Part shown: one piece after another, positions 1-8,081 of the stretch | Numbering within the stretch: the stretch's first letter is position 1 | Layout of the letters: every line of letters starts with the position of its first letter | NCBI RefSeq assembly: GCF_031884435.1 | Contig: NZ_CP134779.1 | Span: 5,270,001 to 5,334,000 of the forward strand | Direction of reading: 5' to 3' | Source of the DNA: Bosea sp. 685 | Lineage (GTDB): Bacteria > Pseudomonadota > Alphaproteobacteria > Rhizobiales > Beijerinckiaceae | Length of the DNA stretch: 64,000 nt | Program-made: the position numbers and the translations under genes | Notes under the pieces: model-generated | What the model was told of the DNA's origin: nothing | The model's input: the letters and a program-made list of their open reading frames with translations, nothing else | Database searches by the model: none

Positions 1-1266
1 GGGCATGTTGCTGATGCGCATGGCCGCGCCGACGGCCTGCCAATCCTGCGCCAGCAATTGCTGGGACTGTTCGCGACCGGGATTGCCGACGGTCGTGGAA
101 TTGGTGAATTCGAGCCTGACCCCGCTTTTGGCGCGAATGCCGTCCGAGCCGCGCGCCCAGCCCGCCGCGTCGAGCAACGCATTCGCCTTGGCGGGATCGT
201 AGCGATGGGCCGGCAGATTATCGGCATAGGCCCAGGATTGCTGCGGCAGGAAGGATTCCGTCGGCACCGGCAGGCCGTAATAGAGCGCGTCGATGCGCGC
301 CTGCTTGTTCATCGCGAGATAGAGCGCCTCGCGCACCGCCTTCTCGGTGAAGGGGCCGTATTCGAGATTGAGCGCGATATGCTCGACGAAAGCTGTCGGC
401 GAGAGCGAGACCTTGCGGCCGCGCAGGCCCTGCGCCTCCCTCACGAAATGCGCCGAGATGCCGGACAGCCCGAGATAATCGACCTGCCCGGTGCGGAACT
501 GCGTGTAGAGCATCGTCAGATCTGGGATGTATTTGAAGACGACGCGTTCGAGATGGGGCCCCTGCCCGTGATAGGCGGGGTTGGCCTGCAGCAGGATATG
601 GTCGCCCGCCACCCGCTCGCCCCAGCGGAAGGCGCCGGTGCCGACAGGCGCGCTGTTGAAGGGCGCGGTGTTGGGATCGCTCGCCTTCTCCAGGATGTGC
701 CTGGGCACGATGAAGGTCAGCGCGAGGATCGAGAGATAGGGCGAATAGGCGCTTTCCATGCGCCAATGGATCTCGTCGGGCGCGACCACGCGGATATCCC
801 GGACGAGGCCGTGGCCGACGCGATTGCGGACCCGGAAGCCGGGATTGTTGATCAGATCGAGCGTGTATTTGACGTCCTCGGCCGTAAACGGCGTGCCGTC
901 ATGCCATTTCGCGTCGCTGCGCAGCTTGACCTTCCAGACCAGCCCATCGGCAGAGAGGCCGCCATTCTCAAGCGAGGGCACCTCGCGGGCGAGATCGGCG
1001 ACCAGCTTGCCCTGGGGATCGATGTACCAGAGCGGGCTGAAGAGCTGCCACCAGACGCCCTGATCGACCTCGCTGCCGGGCATCAGCGGGTTGAAGACGG
1101 TCGGTTCCTGCGAGATGCCGGCGACGACCTGGCCGCGCGGGCTGGCAGGCGGACGCACCTGGGCGAAACCCGATGTGGCGCGTCCGAGCCCGAGTGCCGC
1201 TCCCGCACCGAGCGCGATCAATCCCCGCCGCGTCGGGCTTGCGAAGTCCGAATTCCTGCTGGCCAT
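1..1266 (-). CDS. ABC transporter substrate-binding protein, family 5 (peptide/opine type), C-terminus outside window
   Basis: The minus-strand frame is open from an ATG at 1266 to the window edge (422 codons). The N-terminus has an RR pair near residues 13-14 followed by a short hydrophobic stretch and an Ala-rich cleavage region, which fits a Tat-type signal. The mature part reads like the SBP_bac_5 family of periplasmic solute receptors for oligopeptides, nickel or opines: GISQEPTVFNP near the start, then KWHDGTPFTAEDVKYT and the APVGTGAFRWGER block. Families of this type are usually 500-540 residues, so roughly 80-110 residues are missing at the window edge. It lies downstream of a flavin oxidase on the same strand, which suggests uptake of an amine or amino-acid-derived substrate. 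The substrate itself is not readable. Confidence 0.9.
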   Translation of the reverse strand, partial: MASRNSDFASPTRRGLIALGAGAALGLGRATSGFAQVRPPASPRGQVVAGISQEPTVFNPLMPGSEVDQGVWWQLFSPLWYIDPQGKLVADLAREVPSLENGGLSADGLVWKVKLRSDAKWHDGTPFTAEDVKYTLDLINNPGFRVRNRVGHGLVRDIRVVAPDEIHWRMESAYSPYLSILALTFIVPRHILEKASDPNTAPFNSAPVGTGAFRWGERVAGDHILLQANPAYHGQGPHLERVVFKYIPDLTMLYTQFRTGQVDYLGLSGISAHFVREAQGLRGRKVSLSPTAFVEHIALNLEYGPFTEKAVREALYLAMNKQARIDALYYGLPVPTESFLPQQSWAYADNLPAHRYDPAKANALLDAAGWARGSDGIRAKSGVRLEFTNSTTVGNPGREQSQQLLAQDWQAVGAAMRISNMP

Positions 1267-1325
1267 GGTCTTTGTCCCCTGGTGTTGAACGGGCTGTATT
1301 CAGCCTCGATAGTGATGGGCGGCGC

Positions 1326-2465
1326 TCAGGCAGCTGGGCGCAGCGTCTCCCGCTGCGGCGACAGATCGGCGCTGGACACACCAAGCGCGCGCAGCCCCTC
1401 CGGCAAATCCCGATCGAACATGATCGCCGTGATCGCCTGGCCCATGGCCGGCGAGGTCAGGATGCCGCAGCCGCCCTGCCCGGCGAGCCAGAAGAAGCCC
1501 TCGGTATCGGCAGCCCGCGCGCCCGCGACGGGGTTCTTGTCGGCGACGAAATTGCGCAGGCCGGCCCATTGGCTGAGCGGACGCCCGACCCTGAAGCTGG
1601 TGTCCTCTTCGATATTGTAGATCGCCTGCGCGACGTCGATATCCTTGGGATGGACATCGCCCGGCTCGGTCGCGACCGCATCGGCGAGGCTGCCCATCAG
1701 GCAGCCGGTCTCGGGCTTCACATACCAGCGGTAGTCGACATTGCTGACATGGGGCCATGCGGCCGTGCCAAGACCTGCGGGCGAAGCGAAGGTGAAGGCG
1801 GTGCGGCGATGCGGGACGACGCCGAGCGGCGCCACCCCGGCGAGCAGCGCGACCTGATCGACCCAGGCGCCCGCCGCATTGAGCAGGCGCGGCGCGCGCA
1901 GCTGTTGGCCGTCGAGCGAGACCAGCCATTGGCCGCCCTTACGCTCGATCGCGGCGATGTTGGCGCCGGCGAGCAATTGCGCGCCCCTGGCCTTGGCGCC
2001 GCGCAGATAGCCCTGGAGCAGCATGTTGACGTCGATGTCCATCGCGTCGGGCTCATAGATTCCGGCATCGACATGCTCGGCGACCAGGGCCGGAAACAGA
2101 GCCAGCGCCCCGGCCCGATCGAGATGCTGCGCCCGGGCGCCGACCGAGACCAGATTGTCGTGCAGGCGCGAGAGGGACTGCTCCTGCCCGGCGCGGGCGA
2201 CGGTCAGGCAACCGCGCGGCGTCAGGATGTGCTCCTCGGCGAAGCCGGGCGGCGGGCTTTCCAGGAAGGCGCGGCTCGCCTGGGCCAGGCGCCGCATCGT
2301 GCCCGCGCCGATGCCGACGGTGAACTGCGCCGCCGTGCGGCCGGAGCTGTGATAGCCAAAATGCGCCTCGCGCTCGATCAGGACGACAGAGCCTTGACCG
2401 GACAGGAAATAGGCGGCGGAGGCGCCAGCGATCCCTCCTCCGATGATGATGACATCCGCCTGCAT
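1326..2465 (-). CDS. FAD-dependent oxidoreductase, DAO (D-amino acid oxidase/glycine oxidase) family
   Basis: This 379-residue protein starts with a Rossmann dinucleotide-binding motif (GGGIAGASAAYFLSG, from residue 9) and ends with the DAO-type GQGGCGILTSPAMGQ block that contacts FAD. DAO-family enzymes oxidise the C-N bond of primary or secondary amines and give an imine or keto acid plus H2O2. The ATG at 2465 is preferred over an upstream ATG at 2603 because it starts exactly at the family N-terminus (MQADVIIIGGG) and has a GGGAAG ribosome site. It is separated by 59 bp from the downstream binding-protein gene and is divergent from a Rid/DAO/ALDH operon, so the two strands probably form one amine-catabolism locus. 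Substrate unknown. Confidence 0.88.
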   Translation of the reverse strand: MQADVIIIGGGIAGASAAYFLSGQGSVVLIEREAHFGYHSSGRTAAQFTVGIGAGTMRRLAQASRAFLESPPPGFAEEHILTPRGCLTVARAGQEQSLSRLHDNLVSVGARAQHLDRAGALALFPALVAEHVDAGIYEPDAMDIDVNMLLQGYLRGAKARGAQLLAGANIAAIERKGGQWLVSLDGQQLRAPRLLNAAGAWVDQVALLAGVAPLGVVPHRRTAFTFASPAGLGTAAWPHVSNVDYRWYVKPETGCLMGSLADAVATEPGDVHPKDIDVAQAIYNIEEDTSFRVGRPLSQWAGLRNFVADKNPVAGARAADTEGFFWLAGQGGCGILTSPAMGQAITAIMFDRDLPEGLRALGVSSADLSPQRETLRPAA

Positions 2466-2700
2466 CTCGCTTCCCAACCTTTTCTCGTGGCGCGGCCCGC
2501 TTCTCTCGCGGCGTGGTCTGCTTCTCCGGCGGTGCGGCCTGTCGGCCCAGCCGGCTCGCCATGCCGCAAAGAGGTCACCGCCCCCACTCGTTGTCGATGA
2601 CAATTAATCGAAGCCGACCGCGCAAAAACCGGGGCCAGACCCCAGATTCCTCGGCCCCCGCCTCCAATTATTGAAATCGACACAGCCGGCATCCGGCGTG

Positions 2701-2729
2701 ATCCCTGAGGCCATACGACCCTTAGGGAT
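2701..2729. promoter_or_regulatory. Imperfect inverted repeat upstream of the Rid gene, candidate operator
   Basis: ATCCCTGAGG (2701-2710) and CCTTAGGGAT (2720-2729) form 10-bp arms with one mismatch around a 9-bp spacer. It ends 15 bp before the ATG at 2744, in the divergent gap between the two amine-oxidase operons. It could be an operator or a leader hairpin. No regulator gene lies beside it. Confidence 0.35.
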
Positions 2730-2743
2730 AGGCGATAGCGACG

Positions 2744-3157
2744 ATGCCCGATTTGAAGACCGCCCCAATCAGCCGCCGCCGGATCTCATCCGGCAGCGAA
2801 TTCGAGCGGACCTATAGCTACAGCCGCGCGGTCGTGGTCGGGCCGCATATCATGCTCTCCGGCACGACCGGCTACGACTATGCGACGAGCACGCTGCCGG
2901 CAGGCGCACGCGAGCAGACGCTGCAGCTTTTCACCAATGCGGCGGCGGCCTTCGCCCAGGCCGGCGCGAGCCTCACCGACGTCGTGCGCGTGCGGATGTA
3001 TATCTCCGGCGCGGAACACTACGAGACCGTGATGGCGGTCTTCGCCGAGACCTTCCGCGGCATCGACCCGGCCTGCACCACCGTCGAGGCCGGGCTGTTC
3101 GACCCGGCGATTATCGTCGAGATGGACATGGACGCCGTCAGCGATGCCGGCGCTTAG
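2744..3157 (+). CDS. RidA/YjgF/UK114 family protein with the catalytic-Arg position changed to Cys
   Basis: The 137-residue product has the length and fold pattern of the Rid family, small trimeric proteins of which the RidA subgroup hydrolyses reactive enamines/imines made by PLP enzymes and amine oxidases. The core blocks are visible: VVVGPHIMLSG, the helix around LFTNAAAAFAQAGASLTDVVRVRMYI, and the C-terminal IVEMDMDAV. In RidA the conserved deaminase arginine lies in a PxRxxV motif; here the same place reads PACTTV (Cys111), so imine hydrolysis by the standard mechanism is doubtful. Its stop overlaps the next gene by 14 bp, and its two downstream neighbours are an amine oxidase and an aldehyde dehydrogenase, so it should act on or sense their intermediates. 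Confidence 0.88.
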   Translation: MPDLKTAPISRRRISSGSEFERTYSYSRAVVVGPHIMLSGTTGYDYATSTLPAGAREQTLQLFTNAAAAFAQAGASLTDVVRVRMYISGAEHYETVMAVFAETFRGIDPACTTVEAGLFDPAIIVEMDMDAVSDAGA

Positions 3158-4499
3158 TCTCTATTCGCATGTGCCCGACGATGTGATCGCGCGGCTCGGG
3201 TCGCGGCCCTGCGCCTTTCCCCATCGGGTCGACGCCGTGGTCATCGGCGGCGGCATCGTCGGGGCGTCCTGCGCCTATGAATTGTCGCTGCAGGGCCTGA
3301 GCGTCGCGCTGGTCGAGCGCGACAAGATCGCCTCGCAGCAATCGGGCCGCAATTGGGGCTTCGTGCGCACGCAGTACCGCGATCCGGCCGAATTGCCGCT
3401 GGCGGTCGAGGCGCTCTCAATCTGGCCGACGTTGGAACGGGAGCTTGGCCGCGAGATCGGCTGGCGCCGCAGCGGCTGCGTCTTCGTGGCCGAAAACGAG
3501 GTTGAGTACGAGACCTTCGCGCAGTGGCAAGCGGCGACCAGGGAGATCGCCAGGGATGCGCGGATGCTGAATCGCCGCGAGGCCCGCGATTTGCTGCCGG
3601 CGCTGGCGAGCAAGGTTCCCGGCGCGCTCTTCACGGCTTCGGACGGACAGGCCGAGCCGGCTCTGGCGACGTCGGCGCTTGCACGCGCCGCCGAGGACAA
3701 GGGCGCCCTCATCCTTGAGGATTGCGGCGCGCTTGCCATCGAGACTGCGGGCGGACGCATCACCGGCGTGCTGACCGAGCACGGGCTGATCGGCTGCACG
3801 ACCGTGGTCTGTGCGGCGGGCGCGCAGGCGCATCGCTTCCTCAAGCCGCTCGGCCTGACGCTGCCGCAGCAGATCGTCCGCAGCACGGTCTCGCTGACCG
3901 CGCCCATGGCGGAGTTGAGCGCGCCCTGTTTCTGCGGCTTCGGGCTCGGCCTGCGCCAGCGGGCGGATGGCTCCTGCATCCTTGCCGCCGATTCCAGCTC
4001 CGATATCGATGTAACGCTCGATTCGATGCGCGCCGCCGGCTATTTCCTGCCCGAACTGCTCAGGCACCGCAAAGGCTTCGCCCTGCGGCTCGGCCGCCCC
4101 TTCATCGATGATGTCCATGCCCGCATCGCCCTGCCGGAGCACGAGCGCCTGGTCACGCCGCGACGCCCGCGGATCCCGGCCAATGCGCAAAAGGCTGCCG
4201 ACACGGCCGGACTGTTCGCGCGCTTGTTCGAGGGCGCGGGCCAGGCCCGGATCGTGAAATCCTGGGCCGGGCAGATCGATGTGCTGCCGGACGCGCTGCC
4301 CGTCATCGACGCTCCGCCGGCGGTTCCCGGCCTGATCGTCGCGACCGGATTCTCGGGCCATGGCTTCGGCCTCGGCCCCGCCGTCGGCCGCCATGTCGCC
4401 CGGCTTGCCGCCGGCGAACAGGCCGGTGAGGCGATCCGGCCGTTCCAGCTCGATCGCTTCGTCAAGGGCGCCTATTCGCGCCCGCACGCACCGCTCTGA
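3144..4499 (+). CDS. FAD-dependent oxidoreductase, DAO family
   Basis: A 451-residue flavoprotein with the FAD Rossmann motif VVIGGGIVGASCAYEL at residues 33-48 and the RNWGFVRTQ-type substrate-side segment seen in DAO/sarcosine-oxidase-beta relatives. The C-terminal GLIVATGFSGHGFGLGPAVGRHVA block is the usual FAD-closing motif. A role in oxidative deamination or demethylation of an amine or amino acid is expected. It overlaps the end of the Rid gene and is followed after 25 bp by an aldehyde dehydrogenase, giving the order imine-handling protein, oxidase, aldehyde oxidation. The pathway is probably amine to aldehyde to carboxylate, but the substrate cannot be read from sequence. The start is supported by the translational overlap. 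Confidence 0.9.
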   Translation: MPALSLYSHVPDDVIARLGSRPCAFPHRVDAVVIGGGIVGASCAYELSLQGLSVALVERDKIASQQSGRNWGFVRTQYRDPAELPLAVEALSIWPTLERELGREIGWRRSGCVFVAENEVEYETFAQWQAATREIARDARMLNRREARDLLPALASKVPGALFTASDGQAEPALATSALARAAEDKGALILEDCGALAIETAGGRITGVLTEHGLIGCTTVVCAAGAQAHRFLKPLGLTLPQQIVRSTVSLTAPMAELSAPCFCGFGLGLRQRADGSCILAADSSSDIDVTLDSMRAAGYFLPELLRHRKGFALRLGRPFIDDVHARIALPEHERLVTPRRPRIPANAQKAADTAGLFARLFEGAGQARIVKSWAGQIDVLPDALPVIDAPPAVPGLIVATGFSGHGFGLGPAVGRHVARLAAGEQAGEAIRPFQLDRFVKGAYSRPHAPL

Positions 4500-4524
4500 T
4501 CTGACCCACCGCACGGAGATCGCC

Positions 4525-6048
4525 ATGATCCATGAAAGCCCGGCCTTCTACCAAGCCATCGCCGACAGGCTGCCACTTCCGACCAAGGCCTTCATCGATG
4601 GCGGCTTCGTCGCGGCGAAGTCGGGCGCGGTGATCGAGACGCTCAATCCGGCGACCGGGCAGGTTCTCGCGGCGGTCGCCCATTGCCAGGCTGAGGATGT
4701 CGACCGCGCTGTCACCGCCGCGCGGCGCGCCTTCAGGAGCGGCGTCTGGTCGCGCGTAGCGCCCGAAGCGCGCAAGGCCGTCCTGCTGCGCTTCGCCGAG
4801 CTGATCCGCGCCAACAGCACCGAGCTCGCCGTGCTCGAAAGCCTCGACAGCGGCAAGCCGATCAGGGACTGCCTGAAGGAGATCGCGATCGAGGTGCCCG
4901 ACACCTTCCAGTGGTATGCCGAGCTGATCGACAAGAGCTTCGGCAAGGTCGCGCCGACCGGCGAGCAAGCCTGCGCGCTGATTGTGCGCGAGCCGATCGG
5001 CGTCGTGGCGGCGGTGCTGCCCTGGAATTTCCCGCTGCTCATGGCCGCCTGGAAGCTGGCCCCGGCCTTGGCCAGCGGCTGCTCCGTCCTCGTCAAGCCG
5101 GCCGAGCAGACCTCGCTATCGATCCTGCGGCTGGCCGAACTCGCCAATGAGGCCGGCATACCCGCCGGCGTGCTTAACATCCTGCCGGGCCTGGGCGAGA
5201 CAGCCGGGGCGGCGATCGGCCGCCATGGCGATATCGACGCGGTCTCCTTCACCGGTTCGACCGAGGTCGGGCGGCTGTTCCTGCGCTATGCCGCCGACAG
5301 CAATCTGAAGTCGATCGGGCTCGAAATGGGCGGCAAGAGCCCCTTCATCGTCCTCGACGATGCCGAACTGTCGCCGGAGATGATCGACAACGCCGTCATG
5401 GCCGCCTTCTGGAATGGCGGCCAGAACTGCTCGGCCAATATGCGCCAGATCGTCGATCGGTCGCGACAGGAGGAGTTCCTCGATCGCGTCGTCGTACGTG
5501 CCAAGGCCCTCGTCATCGGCGCACCGCTCGACCCCGCGACCGAGCTCGGCCCGCTGATCACCCGGGAGCATCGCCGTCGCGTGCTCGACTATGTTGAGAG
5601 CGGCAGCCGGGAGGGCGCGCGGGCGGCACTCTCGGCTGCGGCTTTCGACAGTGACGCGCCCGGCAGCTTCCTGGGACCGACAATCTTCGCCGATCTCGCG
5701 CCGGGGATGACGATTGCGCGCGAGGAGATTTTCGGGCCGGTGCTCGGGGTGATGCCGGTCGACGGCATCGAGCAGGCGCTCACGATCGCCAATGGCAGCG
5801 AATACGGGCTGCATGCGACGGTCTACACCAGGGATATCGACCGGGCCCTGTTCGTGGCGCGGCGATTGGCCTGCGGCACCGTTGCGGTCAACGGCTTCAC
5901 CGAGGGCGACCTCAAGACGCCGTTCGGCGGCTATAAGCGCTCCGGTTCGCTCGCTCGCGACAAGGGCACGGAGGCGATGGCCCAATATCTCCAGACCAAG
6001 ACGATCTGGCTCGGCCTCAGCGACAGATACGCCTCCATCCCCGGCTGA
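4525..6048 (+). CDS. NAD(P)-dependent aldehyde dehydrogenase
   Basis: The 507-residue protein is a full-length ALDH-superfamily enzyme oxidising an aldehyde to a carboxylate. The catalytic cysteine is Cys302 in GGQNCSANMR, the general-base glutamate is Glu267 in LEMGGKSP, and PWNFP carries the conserved Asn168. FTGSTEVG is the cofactor-binding loop. The ATG at 4525 has GGAG seven bases upstream and gives the normal family N-terminus; an upstream in-frame start at 4360 would lie within the preceding gene and is rejected. It resembles gamma-aminobutyraldehyde/betaine-aldehyde-type enzymes, which fits its place as the last gene of an amine-oxidase operon. That assignment of aldehyde is an inference. 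Confidence 0.93.
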   Translation: MIHESPAFYQAIADRLPLPTKAFIDGGFVAAKSGAVIETLNPATGQVLAAVAHCQAEDVDRAVTAARRAFRSGVWSRVAPEARKAVLLRFAELIRANSTELAVLESLDSGKPIRDCLKEIAIEVPDTFQWYAELIDKSFGKVAPTGEQACALIVREPIGVVAAVLPWNFPLLMAAWKLAPALASGCSVLVKPAEQTSLSILRLAELANEAGIPAGVLNILPGLGETAGAAIGRHGDIDAVSFTGSTEVGRLFLRYAADSNLKSIGLEMGGKSPFIVLDDAELSPEMIDNAVMAAFWNGGQNCSANMRQIVDRSRQEEFLDRVVVRAKALVIGAPLDPATELGPLITREHRRRVLDYVESGSREGARAALSAAAFDSDAPGSFLGPTIFADLAPGMTIAREEIFGPVLGVMPVDGIEQALTIANGSEYGLHATVYTRDIDRALFVARRLACGTVAVNGFTEGDLKTPFGGYKRSGSLARDKGTEAMAQYLQTKTIWLGLSDRYASIPG

Positions 6049-6098
6049 GCCCGGGCTAGCCAGAGCAGGACACGAGCCTGCGCCCAAGGATCGATGCC

Positions 6099-6815
6099 TC
6101 ACCAACTGATGTAGACATCGCCCCGGTCAGCGGTCCACATCGCAACGGCCCTGCCTTGATCAATCGCGTCCTTTGTCGCTCCGGTCGGGGTCTGGGATGT
6201 GCTGCCCCAACTGTCGTAGCCGCCGCCAATCCGGCTCGGCGTGAACTCATGTTCGGAGCGGAAATTCAGATTCGAAACCTCGGATGCGTTCTGGATCTTT
6301 ATGGTGCCGCGGGCATAAGCATCCCGCAGCGCCTGCGCCGCGCCAGGAGGGTAGTTCCCGTTTTCCAGCGTATAGGTGACGGACTCGATTATGGCGCCGT
6401 CTTTTAGAAATCGCTCATCCGATTTCGTCGGGTCGCCATGAGGCGCTCCGGCCACCCATCTGATCGCATCTGCACTTTGTGTCGGATTTTCAATGAGCGT
6501 CTGGGCATCGTCGATCTTGGCAGGTCTTCCATTCGCAGGCCTTCCAGCTGCCTCTGACAATGTCCCGTCATCACGCATGGCCGCGATCGTCTCGGAGAGC
6601 TGGTCTGCAACGCGCTGATCAACCGCATGGCGCGCCAATATCGCCTTTGCGCGATCTGACAGGTCAACGCGCGTAGCCGATGCCGCATCAAGCTGGGAGC
6701 TACCGGTATTTGATCGGCTCGTGCTTGTCTCTGAGGCGCCAAGGCCAAAGCGAGACTGAAGCAAGTCTGCGGTCCGTCTATCGGCCGATGAACTACCGGA
6801 GTTGATCGTATTCAT
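6099..6815 (-). CDS. Orphan hypothetical protein, AT-richer than its neighbours
   Basis: I do not recognise this 238-residue protein. The ATG at 6815 has a strong GGAGG site eight bases upstream, so I prefer it to an earlier ATG at 6899. The first ~55 residues are Ser/Thr/Asn-rich and look disordered (MNTINSGSSSADRR, then TSTSRSNTGSSQ). A middle part is helical and charged, and the C-terminus is Gly/Ser/Trp-rich and ends in DRGDVYISW. No membrane segment or signal peptide is seen. Codon use and base composition are less GC-biased than in flanking genes, which suggests recent transfer. A Ser-rich disordered N-terminus is also common in secreted effectors, but nothing here proves export. Confidence 0.65.
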   Translation of the reverse strand: MNTINSGSSSADRRTADLLQSRFGLGASETSTSRSNTGSSQLDAASATRVDLSDRAKAILARHAVDQRVADQLSETIAAMRDDGTLSEAAGRPANGRPAKIDDAQTLIENPTQSADAIRWVAGAPHGDPTKSDERFLKDGAIIESVTYTLENGNYPPGAAQALRDAYARGTIKIQNASEVSNLNFRSEHEFTPSRIGGGYDSWGSTSQTPTGATKDAIDQGRAVAMWTADRGDVYISW

Positions 6816-7206
6816 ATCAAAATCCTCCGCCGACAAAGTGTCGATCGGAGGCTTAAAAACCGTTAACCGAACCGATAGATGCACCAATACCGCAACCATG
6901 CTGCAGATCGCGGCACATTACGATCGGCTCGCCAGCGCCTCCCTTTCGGCAGTTGTCATCGCTGCTACCGGCCATCGATCGACAATGCCTGCGGGTAGAT
7001 TTGCGGTTACCGGTACCCAGAATTGGGCCGCACAGCCTGCCGCATGGCTAACAAGAGCTACTCCCCGCGCTCCCGCCTGAGGCATCGCACGGCGCGAGAA
7101 CGCAGTTACTTTATACAATAACAAATTTTATCGATCACATAGGCTGTCGCATTGGCCATCAGAGTGCTAGCTGTCGCGTAGGGCTAACTTTCGGGGGAGG
7201 TGCCGC
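6816..7206. other. AT-richer intergenic region between the orphan gene and the XRE regulator
   Basis: These 391 bp hold no convincing gene. The right half is AT-rich around 7108-7140 (TTTATACAATAACAAATTTT) and probably contains the promoter of the XRE gene. The composition matches the orphan gene to the left, so both may belong to the same acquired segment. Confidence 0.4.
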
Positions 7207-7653
7207 GTGAACGTCCAGAACTCCGCACTCGGCACGCCGGTCGAAAGAAAGACTCCCAATCCGATCGACAAGCATGTCGGAAGCCGTGTCCGCATGCGCA
7301 GGATGCTTTTGAAGGTCAGCCAGGAGCGGCTCGGCGGTGCGCTCAGCCTGACCTTCCAGCAGATCCAGAAATACGAAAAAGGCACCAACCGCATCAGCGC
7401 CAGCCGCCTGCAGCAGATCGCCAAGGTGCTCGATGTACCGGTGTCCTTCTTCTTCGAAGGCGCGCCCTCCGGCGATATGCCCGATGGCCGCTTCTCGGCC
7501 TCCGCCTCGACGGCCTATGTTTCCGACTTCCTGACGACCAGCGAAGGCGTGGCGCTGACCAAGGCCCTGATGCGGATCAAATGCGACCGCGTCAGACGGC
7601 GCGTCGTCGAGCTGGTCGAGGCGATGGCCGAGGAAGATGACGGGGACGCCTGA
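7207..7653 (+). CDS. XRE-family helix-turn-helix transcriptional regulator
   Basis: A 148-residue DNA-binding protein of a type found on many Rhizobiales chromosomes. The HTH_XRE domain spans about residues 22-80: VGSRVRMRRMLLKVSQERLGGALSLTFQQIQKYEKGTNRISASRLQQIAKVL (positions given for orientation in two parts: helix-turn-helix at 38-60, following helices to 75). It is followed by PVSFFFEGAP, the usual family hinge. The C-terminal part has an acidic tail. The start is GTG at 7207 with a very strong GGGGGAGG site five bases upstream. It stands alone, with a palindromic repeat directly downstream. Homologues are mostly uncharacterised and its targets cannot be inferred from this locus. Confidence 0.92.
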   Translation: MNVQNSALGTPVERKTPNPIDKHVGSRVRMRRMLLKVSQERLGGALSLTFQQIQKYEKGTNRISASRLQQIAKVLDVPVSFFFEGAPSGDMPDGRFSASASTAYVSDFLTTSEGVALTKALMRIKCDRVRRRVVELVEAMAEEDDGDA

Positions 7654-7666
7654 GCGTTCGAACGCC

Positions 7667-7788
7667 AGAGCAGGACGCGAAAAAGTAGGCACCGGTTTTT
7701 TGCATCGATCCCGCCCCCACTCTTAGATCATTGTTTTAACGCGTTTTCTTCACGCGAACCGGGGTCCGCTTTTCGGGCCGATGCTCTA
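7667..7788. repeat. Dispersed palindromic repeat, composite copy
   Basis: The segment combines two modules of the repeat family found throughout the window: an AGAGCAGGACGCGAAAAAG module with CACCGGTTTTTTGCATCGAT, and the main module with GTTTTAACGCGTTTTCTTC and ACGCGAACCGG, ending in GCTCTA. It lies between the XRE gene and a small minus-strand gene. Confidence 0.8.
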
Positions 7789-7803
7789 TAGCCGCGCCAG
7801 CCG

Positions 7804-8025
7804 TCACCGGTCGGGCAAACTCTGGCCATGAACCCCGCCGGCGGCCAGCGGGGCCTGTGCGCCCTCCAGTTTTGCGAGCTCGATCTCGACCTCTTTTTGG
7901 GCGTGCTCCAGAATGCTGCAAAGCAAGGGGCTTCCGAGGATATTCGCTGCCGCCGCCAGTTTCGGAATATCATTCGCCAGGATTGTCAGCGCTTTAGCCT
8001 TGGCCTTGTCCTTAACCTTCGTCAT
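7804..8025 (-). CDS. Small hypothetical protein
   Basis: A 73-residue frame starting at an ATG at 8025 with GGCGGG upstream. The product begins with a lysine-rich stretch (MTKVKDKAKAKALT) and continues as two predicted amphipathic helices, IPKLAAAANILGSPLL and SILEHAQKEVEIELAKLEG. Third-position GC and a protein-like residue mix support coding. I do not recognise a family, and it may be a small regulator or structural helper. It stands alone between the XRE and LysR genes. Confidence 0.5.
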   Translation of the reverse strand: MTKVKDKAKAKALTILANDIPKLAAAANILGSPLLCSILEHAQKEVEIELAKLEGAQAPLAAGGVHGQSLPDR

Positions 8026-8081
8026 AAGCCCGCCTCGAACGCAAACAGCGGCGGGAACTTAGCGAGGCAACCTGGATAAAT

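Noticed and set aside
58..2600. Long plus-strand open frames of 475-520 codons opposite the binding-protein and oxidase genes
   Set aside because: They are antisense shadows in GC-rich DNA: low-complexity Arg/Ala/Gly-rich products with no family motif, while the minus strand encodes clear families.
6802..7080. Plus-strand 92-codon frame opposite and beyond the orphan gene start
   Set aside because: No ribosome site, overlaps the promoter region of the orphan gene and has no protein-like pattern.
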